A stretch of 64,000 nt of DNA from Climacteris rufus (taxonomy: Eukaryota > Chordata > Aves > Passeriformes > Climacteridae). Positions 48,101 through 61,651 of this stretch are shown here, in pieces. The stretch is taken from assembly GCA_013398175.1 (NCBI GenBank), contig VZRZ01001244.1, forward strand, positions 2,006,412 through 2,070,411, given 5' to 3'. Position 1 is the stretch's first letter. Each line of letters opens with the position of its first letter. A program made the translations under genes and the position numbers. The notes under the pieces were generated by a model. The model did no database searches. It was not told the origin of the DNA and saw only the letters and a program-made list of their open reading frames with translations.

Positions 48101-51100
48101 ACACCAAAGTGTCTTCTCTGCCTGGTGAGGAGCATGAACCTATGGTCTCCAGCACTGCAATTTAGGGCTCCTGGTTTCGGTCTATTATCCTGGTCCAGGT
48201 GGTTTTTCCTCACTTTTTTGATCATAAATGCCATCTTGGAGCTTCCTTTCTTTTTGAAACTTAGGCATGTGGCTGATGATGAGATACCCTTTAGTGACCT
48301 CATTCTCAGAGAGCTGTGTTGTTGACCACAACTTACCCTGTGAAGACTGTTTAGCCCTGTGCCTTGAAAAGATTCTCACACTCTTCCCTGAATCCTTGCT
48401 TGGTCAAATCTCCCAGGGAACAGTAGGAGTTTTAACTGAATGAGGTTTCTGCGATCAAGCCACAAATAAATTATGTTTGTTGCCTTGAAGTCATATGGAC
48501 CTTGTCTGATCACTGTAAAATTAAGAGTTAAGACAGAAACTGAGAAGGAACAGGACACTAAATTATTACTGTAGTTTCAATAAGTGTTCAGATTTCCCTT
48601 GCAAAACTGCACTTTTTATGCTACTGTTTTCAAATGGATCAGCCTGAAACTTGGCTGTGAATAGTAAAATGTGCCCCTTTGAGCTAATGAATTTCCAGTC
48701 TGTATGCTTGTTTGTTAAACCTAGCAAGCAGGGAAGCCTAAAGCCTTAATTAATGTCCTTGTGATATTAAGAGGCAAACAATAAAGCAGCAAATCTATTT
48801 GCAGAAAAGATAAAAAGGCAGTGGGGAGCATTGGAATAGTTGTGTAGGTTCCTATGGATTTCTTTAAAACTCACAAGCAATGCTTTGGAAAAGCAGGGAA
48901 AGGAGAAAGCAATTTTGCCCTTTTTTTAGTTTTGTTTGCGGTCTTGGACCAGTTGTCCCATGTAAGCAGTTCATTTAATAGAGGAGGAAGTTAGGTCTAT
49001 TAAGTTGCCTAACTACTTCAGTGCTGAATTTATTGCAATGTTTGTTTTAAACAGATCTGCATGTTTCATATAAAATACTTCCAGATTTGAGGTTGTTACT
49101 TTCCAAATCATCCAAAACTCAGACGGTTTGTTATATATTTAAAATTTTGTTGGGTTTTGTTGAAAAGTTTATAAGAACATTTTCTGTTCTCTAAATAAAG
49201 CTGAGCATACCAGTGAGAACTGGGGTTTCTGACTTGGCCAAAAGTTACATCTTTCTCAGACAATAATGAACTATGAACTCTGCAATAAAAAACTGATGAG
49301 GTTCTCACAGCACAAGGTGTTTCTTCATTTCTGACCTTTCTCTCACTGAGTCAGACACAGCATTTGCCAAACAGGGCTTAGTTCAGGTCAAGCAGAGCCA
49401 CCACTAGCTTTGAGAGAACTGTCAAAGTCCAAATTTCCAGTACAGTGGCTGTTCTCTACCTAATGACCCGTATTCCCTAAAAACCCATATAATCTTTCTC
49501 CGTTTCCCAACCTGAAAAATTACCATAGGTATAAACATTCTGGGCTCTTTGACTGTCTGGGAACTTAGATCTTGGGGAAATTAATGGGATTGTACAAGGG
49601 ATGAGGGACTTATCCACGTGAGAAGAGGTTTAGGAGGACTATCCCTTAACTTGGCAGTGATGATCTGCATGTGCGTCAGGAACGATTCAGTCTGTGTTGC
49701 TCCTTCTCAGCCACTCTGTGCCACTAGACTTTAACAGGCTATTCAGGAAGAAAAGGAGTGCCTAAAATGGCAGTGGTTTTTACTCTAGTCATACATTGCT
49801 CTGTTGGTGCACTGGTGTAGAGTCAATCCTGCAATCCCACTAAGCAGAAGAAGTTGTCCTCCTTTTTGTCCTTGGACACTGGTCACACTGTGCTACATCT
49901 GTAGATCTGGCACCCAAAGCAACTTCTCAGGCTGAAATTTATACTGTTTATTTTAATATTTTAAAAAGTAAACCTTTCTCTGAAAGAACTCTAAAAAGAT
50001 AAAAATGTGAAATTTTCCTTGAGAATCAACACGAAATATCTTAGAAAAGAGAGGCTGAAAAACTCTGTAGCTATTAATTACATTTTGTGAAAGCAGAGCA
50101 AGAATGAATCAGAACTTTAGCCAGGTCTGACTATTCCCATATCAAGTGAACTCCTTATGCACTGATGTCAAAAAGCAAAACAGAGGAGTGTCTCTGATTT
50201 GGTGTCTGAAAATAGAGCCATTATTCTCTGTAGTACAAGCAAGGCCATGCATTTTCTGCCAACATGTTGTTTTTTTTCCAAATCTCTAAAATGCTAGAGT
50301 ACTACTATGTAAAACCAAATATTAATGGTTTAGATAGATGGATCTACCTACTTAATAAGTTTCTGCTGTGCAAATATTTATGTTACATGGGATTTTAAGC
50401 TTTTTAATATTTTTGTAAGCTTTATTTTCCTTTCAAAGTTATGTTGCAGACAAGAGTACTTTGGTAGTCTTAGATAAACGTAAACTAGTACAAAGCTCAA
50501 ATGACAAGCTGGAAATGCCAAACACCTGGGTTTTGCCCGGGTAGCCCATGCTTCTGTGCATCTCAGGGTGATGATGGCCAGAAGTCAAAGGCAGAGTGAA
50601 ACCAAGCCCACTAACAAGGTGTCTGTACCTTGACCACAGTTCAGAGGCAAGCTAGAAACGCCACTCTGCTCTGAATACCACTCCAGTCCATCTTCCCAGA
50701 TACAGAGGGGACAGTTCACTGCTTGAGGCCAAGACAGGTCTAGACAGGCTTCTCACAGGGAGGCTGGGACTGCATGCTCTGGGGGTTTACTCAAATTACT
50801 GGTGGATACCCATTATCTCACAGAAAATATTACTTATGTTGAAATCTATGGGGATGCAAGCAGGTATTTGACTCTACAGTGGGGACAGAGGAGTTTAAAC
50901 TTCTAACATCCTCCAAATTTGTATCTTGGCTACAATACAACCTCTGACTAGACAAAGAGATGAATTATCCTTATGTCAATCCTGTCCTATTTTGTTATAC
51001 CATTAGATACCACTGTTGTCCTCTCTGCAGGCAACCTCAGCACAGACTCTGAGACAAGAGAAAAAGGTGTGGAGAATGACTAAATATAGCAGTTATTGCA

Positions 51101-51726
51101 TTGAATTATCTAACTGCCATGGTTTCACATGTAAGAGGAGGCTGCACCATACTAGGAGGAGGCAAGGGAAAAGAAATAAGGGAGGTTTGGCACAAACATC
51201 CTCTTAAAGCAGTGTTTTGTGAAGAGTAGAAGTAAAATCTGTTTTTTTTAAAGAATGATGCCCATTTGATAGCTGTGTGGGAGAGGATGAGAGTACTGAG
51301 ATGGGGCTACCTGAGCTATGAGTGAAGCCCTGCAGCTGGCCATCCATCCTGAGCTGTGGACTTTCATCAGCATCTGCAGCCAGGTCCCAAAAGGGCATCT
51401 GGTTCCAGCACCACACATTGTGATCCTTGCCTCATATGAATCCATTTCTGAAATACTTTGTTTAAGCATCTTCCAGCAGCTGCTTTAAAATTGTTTCAGA
51501 AAGTCAAAGTAAACACCCCTTTGGAGTGAGTGGGTTAACTCTCCTGGATGCCAGGGAACACAGGCAGGAAGCACAGGAACTGGCTGCAGTGTTGTTGGCT
51601 AGGCACTGGACTTGTGTCAGCCCAGCTCTGCTGTGCAGTACTTCTGCATTGTTTTGCAACAGCTTACCAGTCTAGAAGCCAGTCCAAAAGGTCCAGTTTC
51701 ACTTACAAGCTTTTATAGAATTTTAG

Positions 51727-51743
51727 TTTTTTTTTTTTTTTTT
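51727..51743. repeat. T17 homopolymer
   Basis: Seventeen consecutive T. If it is a reverse-complemented poly(A) tail, the body would lie to the right on the minus strand, but nothing recognisable follows. Confidence 0.9.
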
Positions 51744-51983
51744 GTTGAGGACAAAGCACACTGATTTCTACTTCGCAGTTCCATTGATATGGAAGATATA
51801 ATGCAGACGTGATTCTACAACCTTCATTATGAGTGTCTTTGTTTTGCCATACAATTTGATTTATGTTACCTTTTCCCATATGTAAAGTATGTGTTTTCCA
51901 TTACACACACACATTCATATTAGAAAAATCACAAGGGTGAAGTATGGTTTAGCGAGGCAGGATGTTAAGGAATGGTAAACATC

Positions 51984-52022
51984 AAAAAAAAAAGAAAAAA
52001 GAAAAAAGAAGAAAAGGAAAGG
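51984..52022. repeat. GA-rich (A6G-type) simple repeat
   Basis: A purine tract built of AAAAAAG units followed by mixed AAG. It is a low-complexity repeat. Confidence 0.85.
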
Positions 52023-53452
52023 ACCTAGAAGAATAAAGGCAAGATTTTTTTTTCCTTTGGTGACAATAAAGGGTTCTGACATATGGCTTCTATCCATGGG
52101 AACAAATATACTTAGATTGAAACATCCCAGAGAAGTGTGTGTGACCAATTTCAATTCAGACCAAAAAAAGCTTCCAGAAAATAAGCAAATGAGCTGTTTG
52201 CAGTACAACAAATGCCTACAGTACTAACATGAATTGTGAAATCACTGGCTGTGACTGATCAGAGTTCATTAAAAATAAATCTTGGCCCAGCAGTTTTAAT
52301 AAACAGAACGAGCAATAAAGGCAGCAATGATTCACTTATTTCTTGTGCAGAAAACTGTCTGATTTTGCATATTTCACTCAATCAAAGAATTTCTGCTGAA
52401 AAGATTGATTCTAGCATCCAATGTGAAAATTCAAATCTCACCTTTCTGGAGGCAAGAAAAAGGTGGGAGACAGGAGTTTTGTCAATCCTTCAAAGCCTTT
52501 CAAATTTAACTTTTTCTAGAATTTATTTTGTCATTTAAGACTTTGTGGGGAAAAAAAAATAGAGTCAAAGTTGAATTTTCTGTTCTGCCCACCAAGGAAA
52601 GTTTGAGCACATAGGTGTAAAAAGAGGGCTTTGCTCACTCTCATTGAGGACATTCCCATCGAGGACAGTTCTGCCTGGTGGCTGAAGGACTGCTTATGTG
52701 GAACCAAGAGCTACCTTGGCTGGAGACCTCACCACAGAGATGAAAGACAAAGCAGTTTGGAAAATAGAGATATCGTAACAGCATTATATATCTATCTCAT
52801 TGGGCCAAGGAAGGAATGGATTAATGAGCTGCCCTGGAGATATAGTATGCATTTGACTGCTCCATCACAGGTGTAGGCTAAGAAAATTTGATGGAAGAGG
52901 CATAAAAGTTAACAGCATTGTGCTGCTCGGAGGCATGAGTACCAAGGTCCTAATGATGACCCAGAAGTTGGCTGCTAAAGTGTTCAACCTCCACCCCGGG
53001 GTGGAGTGGCACTTACTAATGCTGAGCACAGCCTGGACACCTGCAGGAGTGCTACAAATCTAATCTGGCACAAAACCCAGAAATCCAGTCAAACCTTGTT
53101 TCTTCCTAGGTAGGGAAAAAGGGAGCAGGTGGCACATAGGCACAGCACCAGGGTGAAAGGGTCACGTTTCCTCTGCATTTTCACTGCTATTTTAATTTTT
53201 TGCCTCCTGCAAGAGCAACAGCAACTGGACAAAATCAGTTCCAGAACATGGTAACATCTTCGTGTTATTTATGGCACACACAATGCAAAACAAGTATATC
53301 ATCTACTAGTGCTAGCACTTCTCTGGAACAGGGATACAGAGAGCTGTGTAAGTGGGTGGACCTTGCTGGTGTGACAGAAGTCCAGGTACAGAAAAACTGC
53401 CCAGAAAGCAGTAAGTGAGAAGAGGAAATAATATGGTCAGGAATATTCTGTT

Positions 53453-53496
53453 CCTCCCTGCCATCCCTCCTTCCTTCCCTGCCACCTTCCTTCCCC
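53453..53496. repeat. Pyrimidine-rich (CCTT-type) tract
   Basis: About 44 bases, almost all C and T, with repeated CCTTCCTTCC and CCATCCCTCC units. It is a degenerate tetranucleotide repeat. Confidence 0.8.
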
Positions 53497-56400
53497 ATTG
53501 CTGTCTCCACACAGTCCCAAGTCTGGTTGCACTCTCAAGGAGCAATAATGCTTACTAGAGCTCCTCTGTGCTGAAATTTCATAGCTCAGGAACCCATTTC
53601 TTGAAAATTCCGACAGCAAACATCTATCAGTGAAAACACTGTCAACAGCAAGCTCCTCCATTAACCTAAGCATACAGAACAAGCTGAATATCAGCATGGC
53701 AAAGACAGCTGCTCTGAGCCAATATCATGCAATTTCCAGTCAGCCTGTATCAGGCGATTTCCCTGTTTGGGTAGGGCTAGTGCCAAATTCACTGAGGAGT
53801 CAAAGAGACAAAGGTGTAGTTATCCTGGTCTGAAGCCCAGTGGAGTGGGTGGAAAGTCACACACTGGTCTCAACGTGCTTTGCATCATACCTGTAAGTAG
53901 GGAGGAGCAGAGTACTCTGTGAAGTACTCTGGGGACCTACTATAGTGGCTCTGGATTTTGAAGAAATATCTTTTCTAAATCAAAACACTTGCTGTTCAAT
54001 TGCAAACTCAGAGCGTATGTGCAAGAAGTGATGCCTGAAGGGTATTGGTAATTTATATTCTAAGATAAATGGTTTTAATAAAGCAACAATGTTTACTTTT
54101 CCTTTGCTGCAGCAGAACACAGGGCACCTTCATGAAAGGTCATTGAGGTTAAATAAACTAAACTTAGTCAAATACCTTACAGTTAAAACCCAGGGCCACT
54201 CCTGAGTACGAGATCAGGTCACTGTTATTCTCCTGTGTATAATAACTTGTGCAGCTTGTTTCTTTGCACCTTGTATCTCTAATTAAAAACGGCAAGTAAA
54301 TTAAAGGCTCATGTGAGACTGATACATGTCAACAGATGTATTAAAGGGTCTGTATATTCTGATGACCTTTCATCACTGGAGTTTCTCATACACAAGGCAT
54401 TAGGCCAGAACTGATCCTACAAGCCACCAACACATGCCCAGAGAGGTACATCACACACCTGTTTTCAGGACTTCTTTTTTGGACATCTTTCAGGACTTCT
54501 CTCTTTTCATTAATTTTCTCATAACTGACAACATGATGAGAATAAATGAGGTTATGTCTTGTAGATTTGATATTGGGCAGCATTCTTCATTGATTTCTGT
54601 CCTATAATCTGGCCAGAGCAGGGTGTTTTTTCACCCTGAAGTCCCTTTTGCTGTATGGCCTACTCCCTAAAATGTTCCCCCTCATTTTGATCTGATAAAG
54701 ATCCCTGTTTACCCATTTCGTAGGCCTCAGATGAAGGACAGTCTCTGTTCATCAAATCCAAGGAAGATTGTAGGGAGAGGAGAGAGACATGGCTGTGTTT
54801 TTCCACACAACCTGTTATGGTAACAAGCACTCCCCCGTAATGTTTGCTGACAGACGTTCAAGGTTTGGAAAAAAAATCTGCTTTCAGCTGATGCCTTCGC
54901 CACCACTTTTGAAATAAGTGTTAGTTCCAGGCTCCTGAGTTCCTGAGGGCAGAGAAATGGCAGGAGGAAAACAGATGAATGGGTAATAAGAGGGAAGAAC
55001 AAAATGGGAAAATAAAACTTCAGTGCTGACAGAGCTGACAAATGTAATATCTCCTGCACAGTAAGGAAGGAAAAAAAATAGAGTTGGACGTGAAAGAGAT
55101 GGAACAGTGACCTTCAAACAGCTGTGTGTATCTCTGAAGCTAAACCCCTGCGGAGGTCCAAACTCCCCACCCCAGGTCTTGGACACTCAGTACTTAGTTA
55201 CTCCATCTGTGCCTTAACAGTGGCCAGGAGGAGCCTGGAGTGGATATCCCTTCTCAGGGCATTGAGAGGACATCTCTGCAGCATGGGCCGTCCTGGGGGA
55301 GAACGGGGACCTGTGCTTTTGTGGAGCCCTTACAACAGTTTGAACACAAAGACAAGTGTCTGAGGAATTGGTGACACCAATAGAAGGTCTTCCAGTAGTT
55401 GATGCAGTTTACCAGTCCTGGTTGTGGCTTGGAGCATGATCATTTGCTGGACAACAGAAATTCGGTGTGCAAGGCCCAGATGATCATGGATGACCTTGCT
55501 GGCACAGACAAATTCACCAAGCTGTCTGAGTCCTGCTCATAACAGTGGGAATGAGGCAAATAATTGGTATGAACATGAGGTGCTGCATGAACCAGGCACA
55601 TCAGCAGGCTTCAGTCACTTCTGAATTCCTGGGCCTCACCTAGCATTGGTTTTGCATCTGGCATAGCCAGGATTTTCTCGAAGGCTGCTAAACCTTTTCC
55701 ATCTACAGCCTGAGCAACTGGAGCACAGAGGGGAGGATTAATCTCAAGCAATGAGAGACTTCATGCCATTGACAGTTTGTTTGGGTATGTTTTTTCTTTT
55801 AATTAGGATGACAGAGATATGTGGGTAGGAACGGGAAATCATTGGAGTGTATCCATTTCAACACACTCTTGGAAGGGTTTTCTCTGCTCATGTACAGACT
55901 ATAGCAACATGAGGATAATACCTTTCTGTCTTCACTTCCTTCTTCCCCTATCCCAAGCAGTCTGGAGTGACTGGAAAGACTATTCACAGTCTTTCTCAAA
56001 ATTTTCCTTACCTAGACTTGTCTTCCCTTCTTCCTCTTCATTTTGTCAACTCAGATCGCTATTAAAAGATAAAAAAGCTTATTTAATCTGAAGTTCAAAA
56101 TAAACTAACTGTGCTATCACCTTGCATGTATCCCTATCTTCTCTGGCAGCGTGGGAGTACTTGTTTACTCACTGTGAATGTAACAGTGATTTGTATGTCT
56201 ACTTTTAAAAAAATTGAATCAAAGCATTCATAATATACCAACGAGTTTAATTTCTTTTTGTAAAGCTGCATCCATGCCTCAAAATGTTGCACGAGCAGCA
56301 GATTCTGAAGATACAAACTTCAATGTGAGACTAAAAAACAATATCAATTTTCAGCTCTAACAGCCCTTGACATAACCTATTTAAAAGTGTGTATTTGTTG

Positions 56401-59400
56401 TTTCTGTTTTGTTATTCTGAAAGACAGATAAAGTCAGTAACAGTTAGTAACATGGGGGGTTTTTCTATGTTCAACACTTTTTACTGATAATGGTCTTTAA
56501 AAGACAGGCAAAGTTTAAATGTTCTCCTTTTCTGTGGATGAATCATTTGGCCATTTAGATAGACTGAGTAATAGGAATTCCAATAGCCTGAGCCCTGTAT
56601 ACCAGGGAGAATGACAGCAGTGCATAATGAGAAGGAGTGTATCGTGTGCACATCCCTACTTTCACACTTCCAGTTCTGGCATATTAATACTAGACAGGAG
56701 GGAAAAATTTGAGATGAGGAACTACTCATCCCGTTGTCTCTGTGGCTGTGGAGGTTATTGTGATGGATTGTGCTAGACTATTTTTTTGAGTTTTCTGGAA
56801 GCACTTTGGCCCTACATTTTTTTATTGAATTTTTAGCATTTTATTAAAGGGTACAATGTTTTCCCAGGGTGTACTGGAGGAAGAGTGTCTCAAAATGGAA
56901 AAACTAAGTACATTTTCCATGATTTATGCCATTTACTCTGCAAACATAATATGTAGAGCAGAACTTTGGCAGGTGTTAATCAGTATATTTTTCTTCACAC
57001 CAGTAGAGCAGCTTCAGTTTATACCAGCTGAGAATCTGGCTCTGTATATTAAATAAAAAAGTGTGTCTGGCTTCCTGATCTTTTGTAGTAGACTCACAAA
57101 ACTGTTCGTGATTGAGCTGTGGGCTTGAAAAGCACTCTCACTTTTCAGTATTGGCAGCAGGCTGGAGAAATGGGAACATGGTGTGCTGAGCTCCTGGGTA
57201 GAAGAAATGTTTTCTTCCAAACCATAACAACCTTTTTGGCTATCTGAAGAAATATGTTCAAACTTCCTTGCCAAGCAAAGGTGGGACACTAGCCAGTTAC
57301 TACATGAAGGCTTTGAAGATGGAGGGAATAACAAAAGGGGGGAAAAAATTAAAGAGGAAAATCTTCTTGTTCTCACATTGGTAGCTAAGGTGTAACCATT
57401 CTTCTCTCTGCTTTGGAAACAGAAGCACAAATTGGCATGATACTTGAAAATCAGTAATTTTTTTTTGGTTCCTTGCCTCAGATGTTGTGTCTGGTTGTTA
57501 CATGACTGCAAGGTTTTAAAATAGGTCCAGTTAGTTTGCAAGAGTGCCTTCAGGTGGTATTTTTGATCTGTAAATGGTTCTGGACCAAGCTCTTTGACAG
57601 ATCATGCACAGTATAATAGATAAACCAACTCAAACCCTGCCTGATATGCCTGACCTAATGTGGAGAAGAGACAAGACATAATTTTTGGGAAGAAATCAGA
57701 GATTCCAGGGGAAAACAGGAACGTTTTTTGGCAGGAATGATACAGATGCACATGTGTATTAGTACTAGAGACTGTCATTTGCTAACACTTGCTGTCAGAA
57801 AAAGAAAGAGTGAAAACTTAGGTAGAAGCTGGAGGAAAATTGGGGAGCTACAGAAATATATGAACACTACTTTTTCTGATGCTTAAACAAGCTTCATTTA
57901 ATCAAGACAGTTACTCAGGATATGCTCAGTGGAGCACTGGTTCTTATGCACTGAAAGAGGAAAAAAGGTTCTCATGATGTGAAGCTCCTGTGAGATCCTA
58001 ATGTCACAAAAAGTGAGCTTTATATAACAAATTTGGGAGAAAAAGATATGAAAGCTTGATGGGTTTGAATGTCAAAGTCTGGTGTCCACTGACTATGCTT
58101 AGATGTTGCAATTGCTTGTTTTGGAAGGAATGCACTTTTGAGTATACTGAGCACACAATTCTAAACATTAGATCTGTCTTTAATAAGTACTATTTTGTTG
58201 CCTCAGAGTTTTATTATATCAGACTGATCTTTAAATTATGTTTTCTGTTATTAGAGTTTGACCTAAACTCCTAAATAACTCTATTATGTCCAGTGACCTC
58301 ATTCTTATCAGGTTTTGCAGGTCAGCAGTGAATTAAGCAGCTGGCTTCCTGCTAATTAATCCTATTTAGTTAAAGAACTGTTAGACTGAATTATCTTATC
58401 TCTGTTAAAAGGAAGTTTTTACAGGATTGGCACAGATTACTGTTATGAATGACAATTCTTTGCAACTTTGACATAAGTACATGAGCAGAAAGGCAGAAGA
58501 AAAAAAAAGAGGACAGGACACAAATGCTGTCTTGTTCTTCAGGGTTTCTCCAAGACATGAATGACCAGTTATTCCAGCACCCAGATGGCTTAGAAATTAC
58601 AGAGTCCCTGCAAGGTGAGTCCAGGTGTCTTGTCAGAAACCCAAGTCCCTAGTTGCTGTGACTGCAGATGGGAGAGGCAGACAAAGCCAATGGTATACTT
58701 CTGTACACAGTCCTTGTTTTACTCCAACATAGCAGTGGCCTGGCAGAATTGAAACCCACTGTGCGGCAGGAAGCCTCTATCAAAGTGTCTGATACAGAGA
58801 TTGCACAGGTTGCTACAACTGTGAGGCCCCAGAGGGCCCTTTTCAGTGTCAAGTTTTGAAATCAATGGGCTACGTTAAACAAAATAGAAGGTGAGCCCTT
58901 GTGGAAAATACACATGAATACAAAAAGGGTAGGGCATTCAGTAACTATAAACTAGATAGCAGAAACATGTTTGGTAGTCCTAGTTCGTATTGGGTGAGCT
59001 GTAAATGCATCAACAGGTTTATAGCTGCTTCTCTTTTATCACTTTTTTCCCTTTTCTTTTTTGCTTTTAACTGCTCATAACCATTATGTCTTTCAGTGCC
59101 TTATTGTTTAGTCTAGAGTGAAGTGGACTATGTGGGTGACAGGCAGGGTTCACCCTGCTCACTGGCATATCTTGAGAGGGGAGCAGAGAGGGAGACAAAG
59201 AGGAAGGTATTTATAAACGACCTTATTTTTACCGATCTTGACATATCACACAGAATTTGTGGAACTATGTCTATGAAAAGTACACATTTAACAGGACAGC
59301 GGTTGGCACAGGGGAACAAGATTAGCTGTTCTGGGGACTGCTGAACAATGGATGTATTTTCACCTGAGCTGCTCAGAATACCCACCTGTGCAGATCCTGT

Positions 59401-60660
59401 ACCACACATGCAACATGCTTTTCTGCCCAGAGCTGTCAGTGCCCTGGCATTGACAGCGTCTGGACACCCCAGCTGCAGTACCTGGCTTTGAACAAAGGTT
59501 GGCCAGATGCCACTTCCAGAATGCTGGCAGGAACAAGCAGGGGCTATAAAGATGTTGTTCACTCTGGGCAGGATGAGGAGGATCAGTCTTGGGGGAAGCC
59601 CATAAAAAAGAATAATTAGAAGCCAAATAATCTATGTAGAAAGATTATTAAACCCTGGGTCCCCTCCTAGGTACACTGAGGTATTTTTGTCTGTTGGATA
59701 CTAACAACAAACCCAAAGACTTGTGGTTTGTGCCTCTCCTTAGAATTAGAATAACAAATACTTGGTGGATATTTTAGATGTAACAGGGCATAAGCTGACA
59801 GATGTTTAATGGTGACTGCTGCATTTGTATTATTCAGAGTGAGTAGGAAGTTTAATTTTAATACTTTGGACATCTCAGACATGAGAAGAAGACATATATT
59901 AGCTAGCAAGAGGAAAAGAAGAGACAATTATTAAGTAAAAAGGAAAAATTTGGGACTTCAGCTCCCCTAGAAACAGTTTTTAGCAGGTAAACATCCCTCA
60001 TTTCTTCTTTAAAGGACTACTGCCTGCTAAATAGTGATCATGTGTCCGAGCACATCAGGCCCAGCCCTTAGGTAGGCATAATTAAAAGGTGATGAAGAGC
60101 TCTTTACCTGGGTTGTCAGCAGGCTGACCATAATGTCGCAAGTATTTTAATGCTTCTGATACCTGAATGCAAAATGATACATTAAATTACATGTTTTGTA
60201 AAGAATTGTTAATGTATTCTAAAGTGTCCCAAACTAAAGAGTGTCTCCTCAACAGCATAAGCAATATGTGAAATAAATCTCTTCTACACTAAATTTTCAT
60301 TGAAAGACTGTAGAAAGTTCAATTTCTTTATATAGGAATAAGAACACATACACCAGAAAAAAGAGATGATGAGTAAGGGGGACTTAGGATACATGAACAA
60401 CTTTGGCTGCTGGGTGACTCTGTTTTGTCTGGCCTGCGCCTGAGGGCTACAAACATTTTCCTCATTAGTGAGTGAAGAAGGTTTCTGAACTGCACTTAAA
60501 TGTAGGTCATTTGTACAGGAGTAAAAAGAAAGAATCCAAAAATGCTCTTATTAAAAAAAATATTTTTTGCAAAAATAAATAAACCAACTGGAAAACAGAT
60601 TCTTGAAATTTCACCAGCATCTTTCCTAAATGCTAGTCAGTCAATTCTTCCTTTCAGGAC

Positions 60661-60686
60661 CACGTGTTCACTGTGCTGAACACGTG
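60661..60686. promoter_or_regulatory. Inverted repeat with two CACGTG E-boxes
   Basis: CACGTGTTCA, six bases of spacer, then its exact reverse complement TGAACACGTG. Each arm carries the canonical E-box CACGTG, the site bound by basic helix-loop-helix factors such as USF, MYC/MAX, MITF or CLOCK/BMAL. The inner half-sites GTTCA/TGAAC also resemble degenerate nuclear-receptor half-sites. It lies about 0.7 kb from the candidate terminal exon on the minus strand, downstream of it. Binding is an inference. An inverted repeat this long, with some freedom of spacing, could occur about once by chance in a window this size. Confidence 0.35.
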
Positions 60687-61363
60687 CACAATACAATTAA
60701 TTTGAGCTAAGCTGAGCTAAGTATACCCAAGTACACTAGTGGTTTTCATAAGGTGCAGTTAAAGTTAAACCTATTCAGTTCTAAAATGAGTGCTTCTATG
60801 CTTCTATATCCTAAGCTGGTCTGTGAAAAACAAAGGAGTGAGGTCTGTACTGTATGGCTCCTTACAACACAGACTTACTGAACAGTCTATTCTAGAACTC
60901 ATGTACTTCCTAATGACACACAAACCTCTAAGCCTTAAACCAACTGACTGCACATTTACTGGTATGGTTATTTTTAATTCCTTGCCTCATTTTGCACACC
61001 AGCAATAATCTCATGCCTGGCAAATTGGGATGATCTGGCTTAAAAGTTCAGCTGCAGCCATGTTAAAAAGACCAGAGGAAATGGATAGCTCATCTCTGGA
61101 AAATGCAGTCCTTTGGAGTAATGCCAGAACTCCTTAAAAACAAATCAGCTCAGGATTACAGTGTATGAGAAGCAAAATGGTGAAATCATTTCCAGGCTGG
61201 TTTTTTTTTTTGACCCACTACTTCCATGCTGTTGTTAGCAGAGAGCAGTTTTGCTCATCCCTAGTTTTGTGCATTCACCAGGTGTGGTGTTTTGAAGGGC
61301 ATAATAATAAGGGATAATTCTGTGCCTTTAGTACATGAACACATAAACAATCAGAGGCAACCA

Positions 61364-61651
61364 CTGCTAAGCAGTTGCTGCTGGATGTGAGAAGCCTCCT
61401 GGCACTTCCATCCCAGTCCCCGGCACGCTGCCCATGGGAGAGAAAACGTAGGAGGAGGCAGTCAGAGCTGGCGGAGCCGTTGCAGCTGCTGTCAAAGCAG
61501 AAATGGCCCTGGTATTTTCCTCAGTTCGATCTGGGTTTCCTCTGCTCCTGGTGACCACCTCGTTGATCAGCCCACTCTCGTAAGTCTCAGGGCTTCTTCC
61601 TCTGTCTGCCTTCTCACCTGCCTTGCTGTCTGCTTTGGGCTTCTGTTTAAC
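61364..61651 (-). CDS. Candidate terminal coding exon of an unidentified gene (low confidence)
   Basis: On the minus strand an open frame runs from just after an in-frame TAA (near 61652-61654) to a TAG near 61364-61366, about 91-95 codons. An AG at the end of GTTAAACAG, preceded by CTGACCTCATAAC (a plausible branch point), could serve as splice acceptor. The frame would then begin at about KPKADSKAGEKADRG. The predicted peptide starts charged (Lys, Glu, Asp, Arg) and continues through SPETYESGLINEVV. It becomes rich in Ala, Thr, Pro, Ser and Gly and ends GGFSHPAATA. The stretch is clearly richer in G+C and CpG than its surroundings. I recognise no domain and cannot name the gene. On the opposite strand the same DNA offers a start codon in good context (GAAATGG) and a donor-like CTCGTAAGT near 61578-61586, so direction is not certain. 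A chance frame is possible. Confidence 0.3.

Larger units (their letters stand above)
45213..61363. other. Long unique non-coding stretch
   Basis: About 16 kb in which no known repeat or gene could be recognised. Simple-sequence items at 51727-51743, 51984-52022 and 53453-53496 and the palindrome at 60661-60686 are listed separately. The longest frame of the window (minus, 57014-57541, 175 codons) lies here. It has no recognisable domain or signal peptide. Frames of 129 codons (+, 46740-47129), 110 codons (-, 54727-55059) and 144 codons (-, 59128-59562) are equally unassigned. GC-richer patches occur at 50520-50800, 52640-53100, 55120-55700 and 59360-59590. Confidence 0.45.

Noticed and set aside
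58649..58859. Mirrored 63- and 67-codon frames on both strands
   Set aside because: Both strands being open is typical of composition. I could not match either to CR1 or a host gene. The nearby GGTGAGT (58614-58620) looks like a splice donor but has no exon to its left that I can support.
61501..61581. First coding exon with signal peptide on the + strand (MALVFSSVRSGFPLLL... then CTC|GTAAGT)
   Set aside because: Start context and donor look acceptable, but only 26 codons are available and no downstream exon was recognised. The longer minus-strand frame over the same bases is the better candidate, though not proven.
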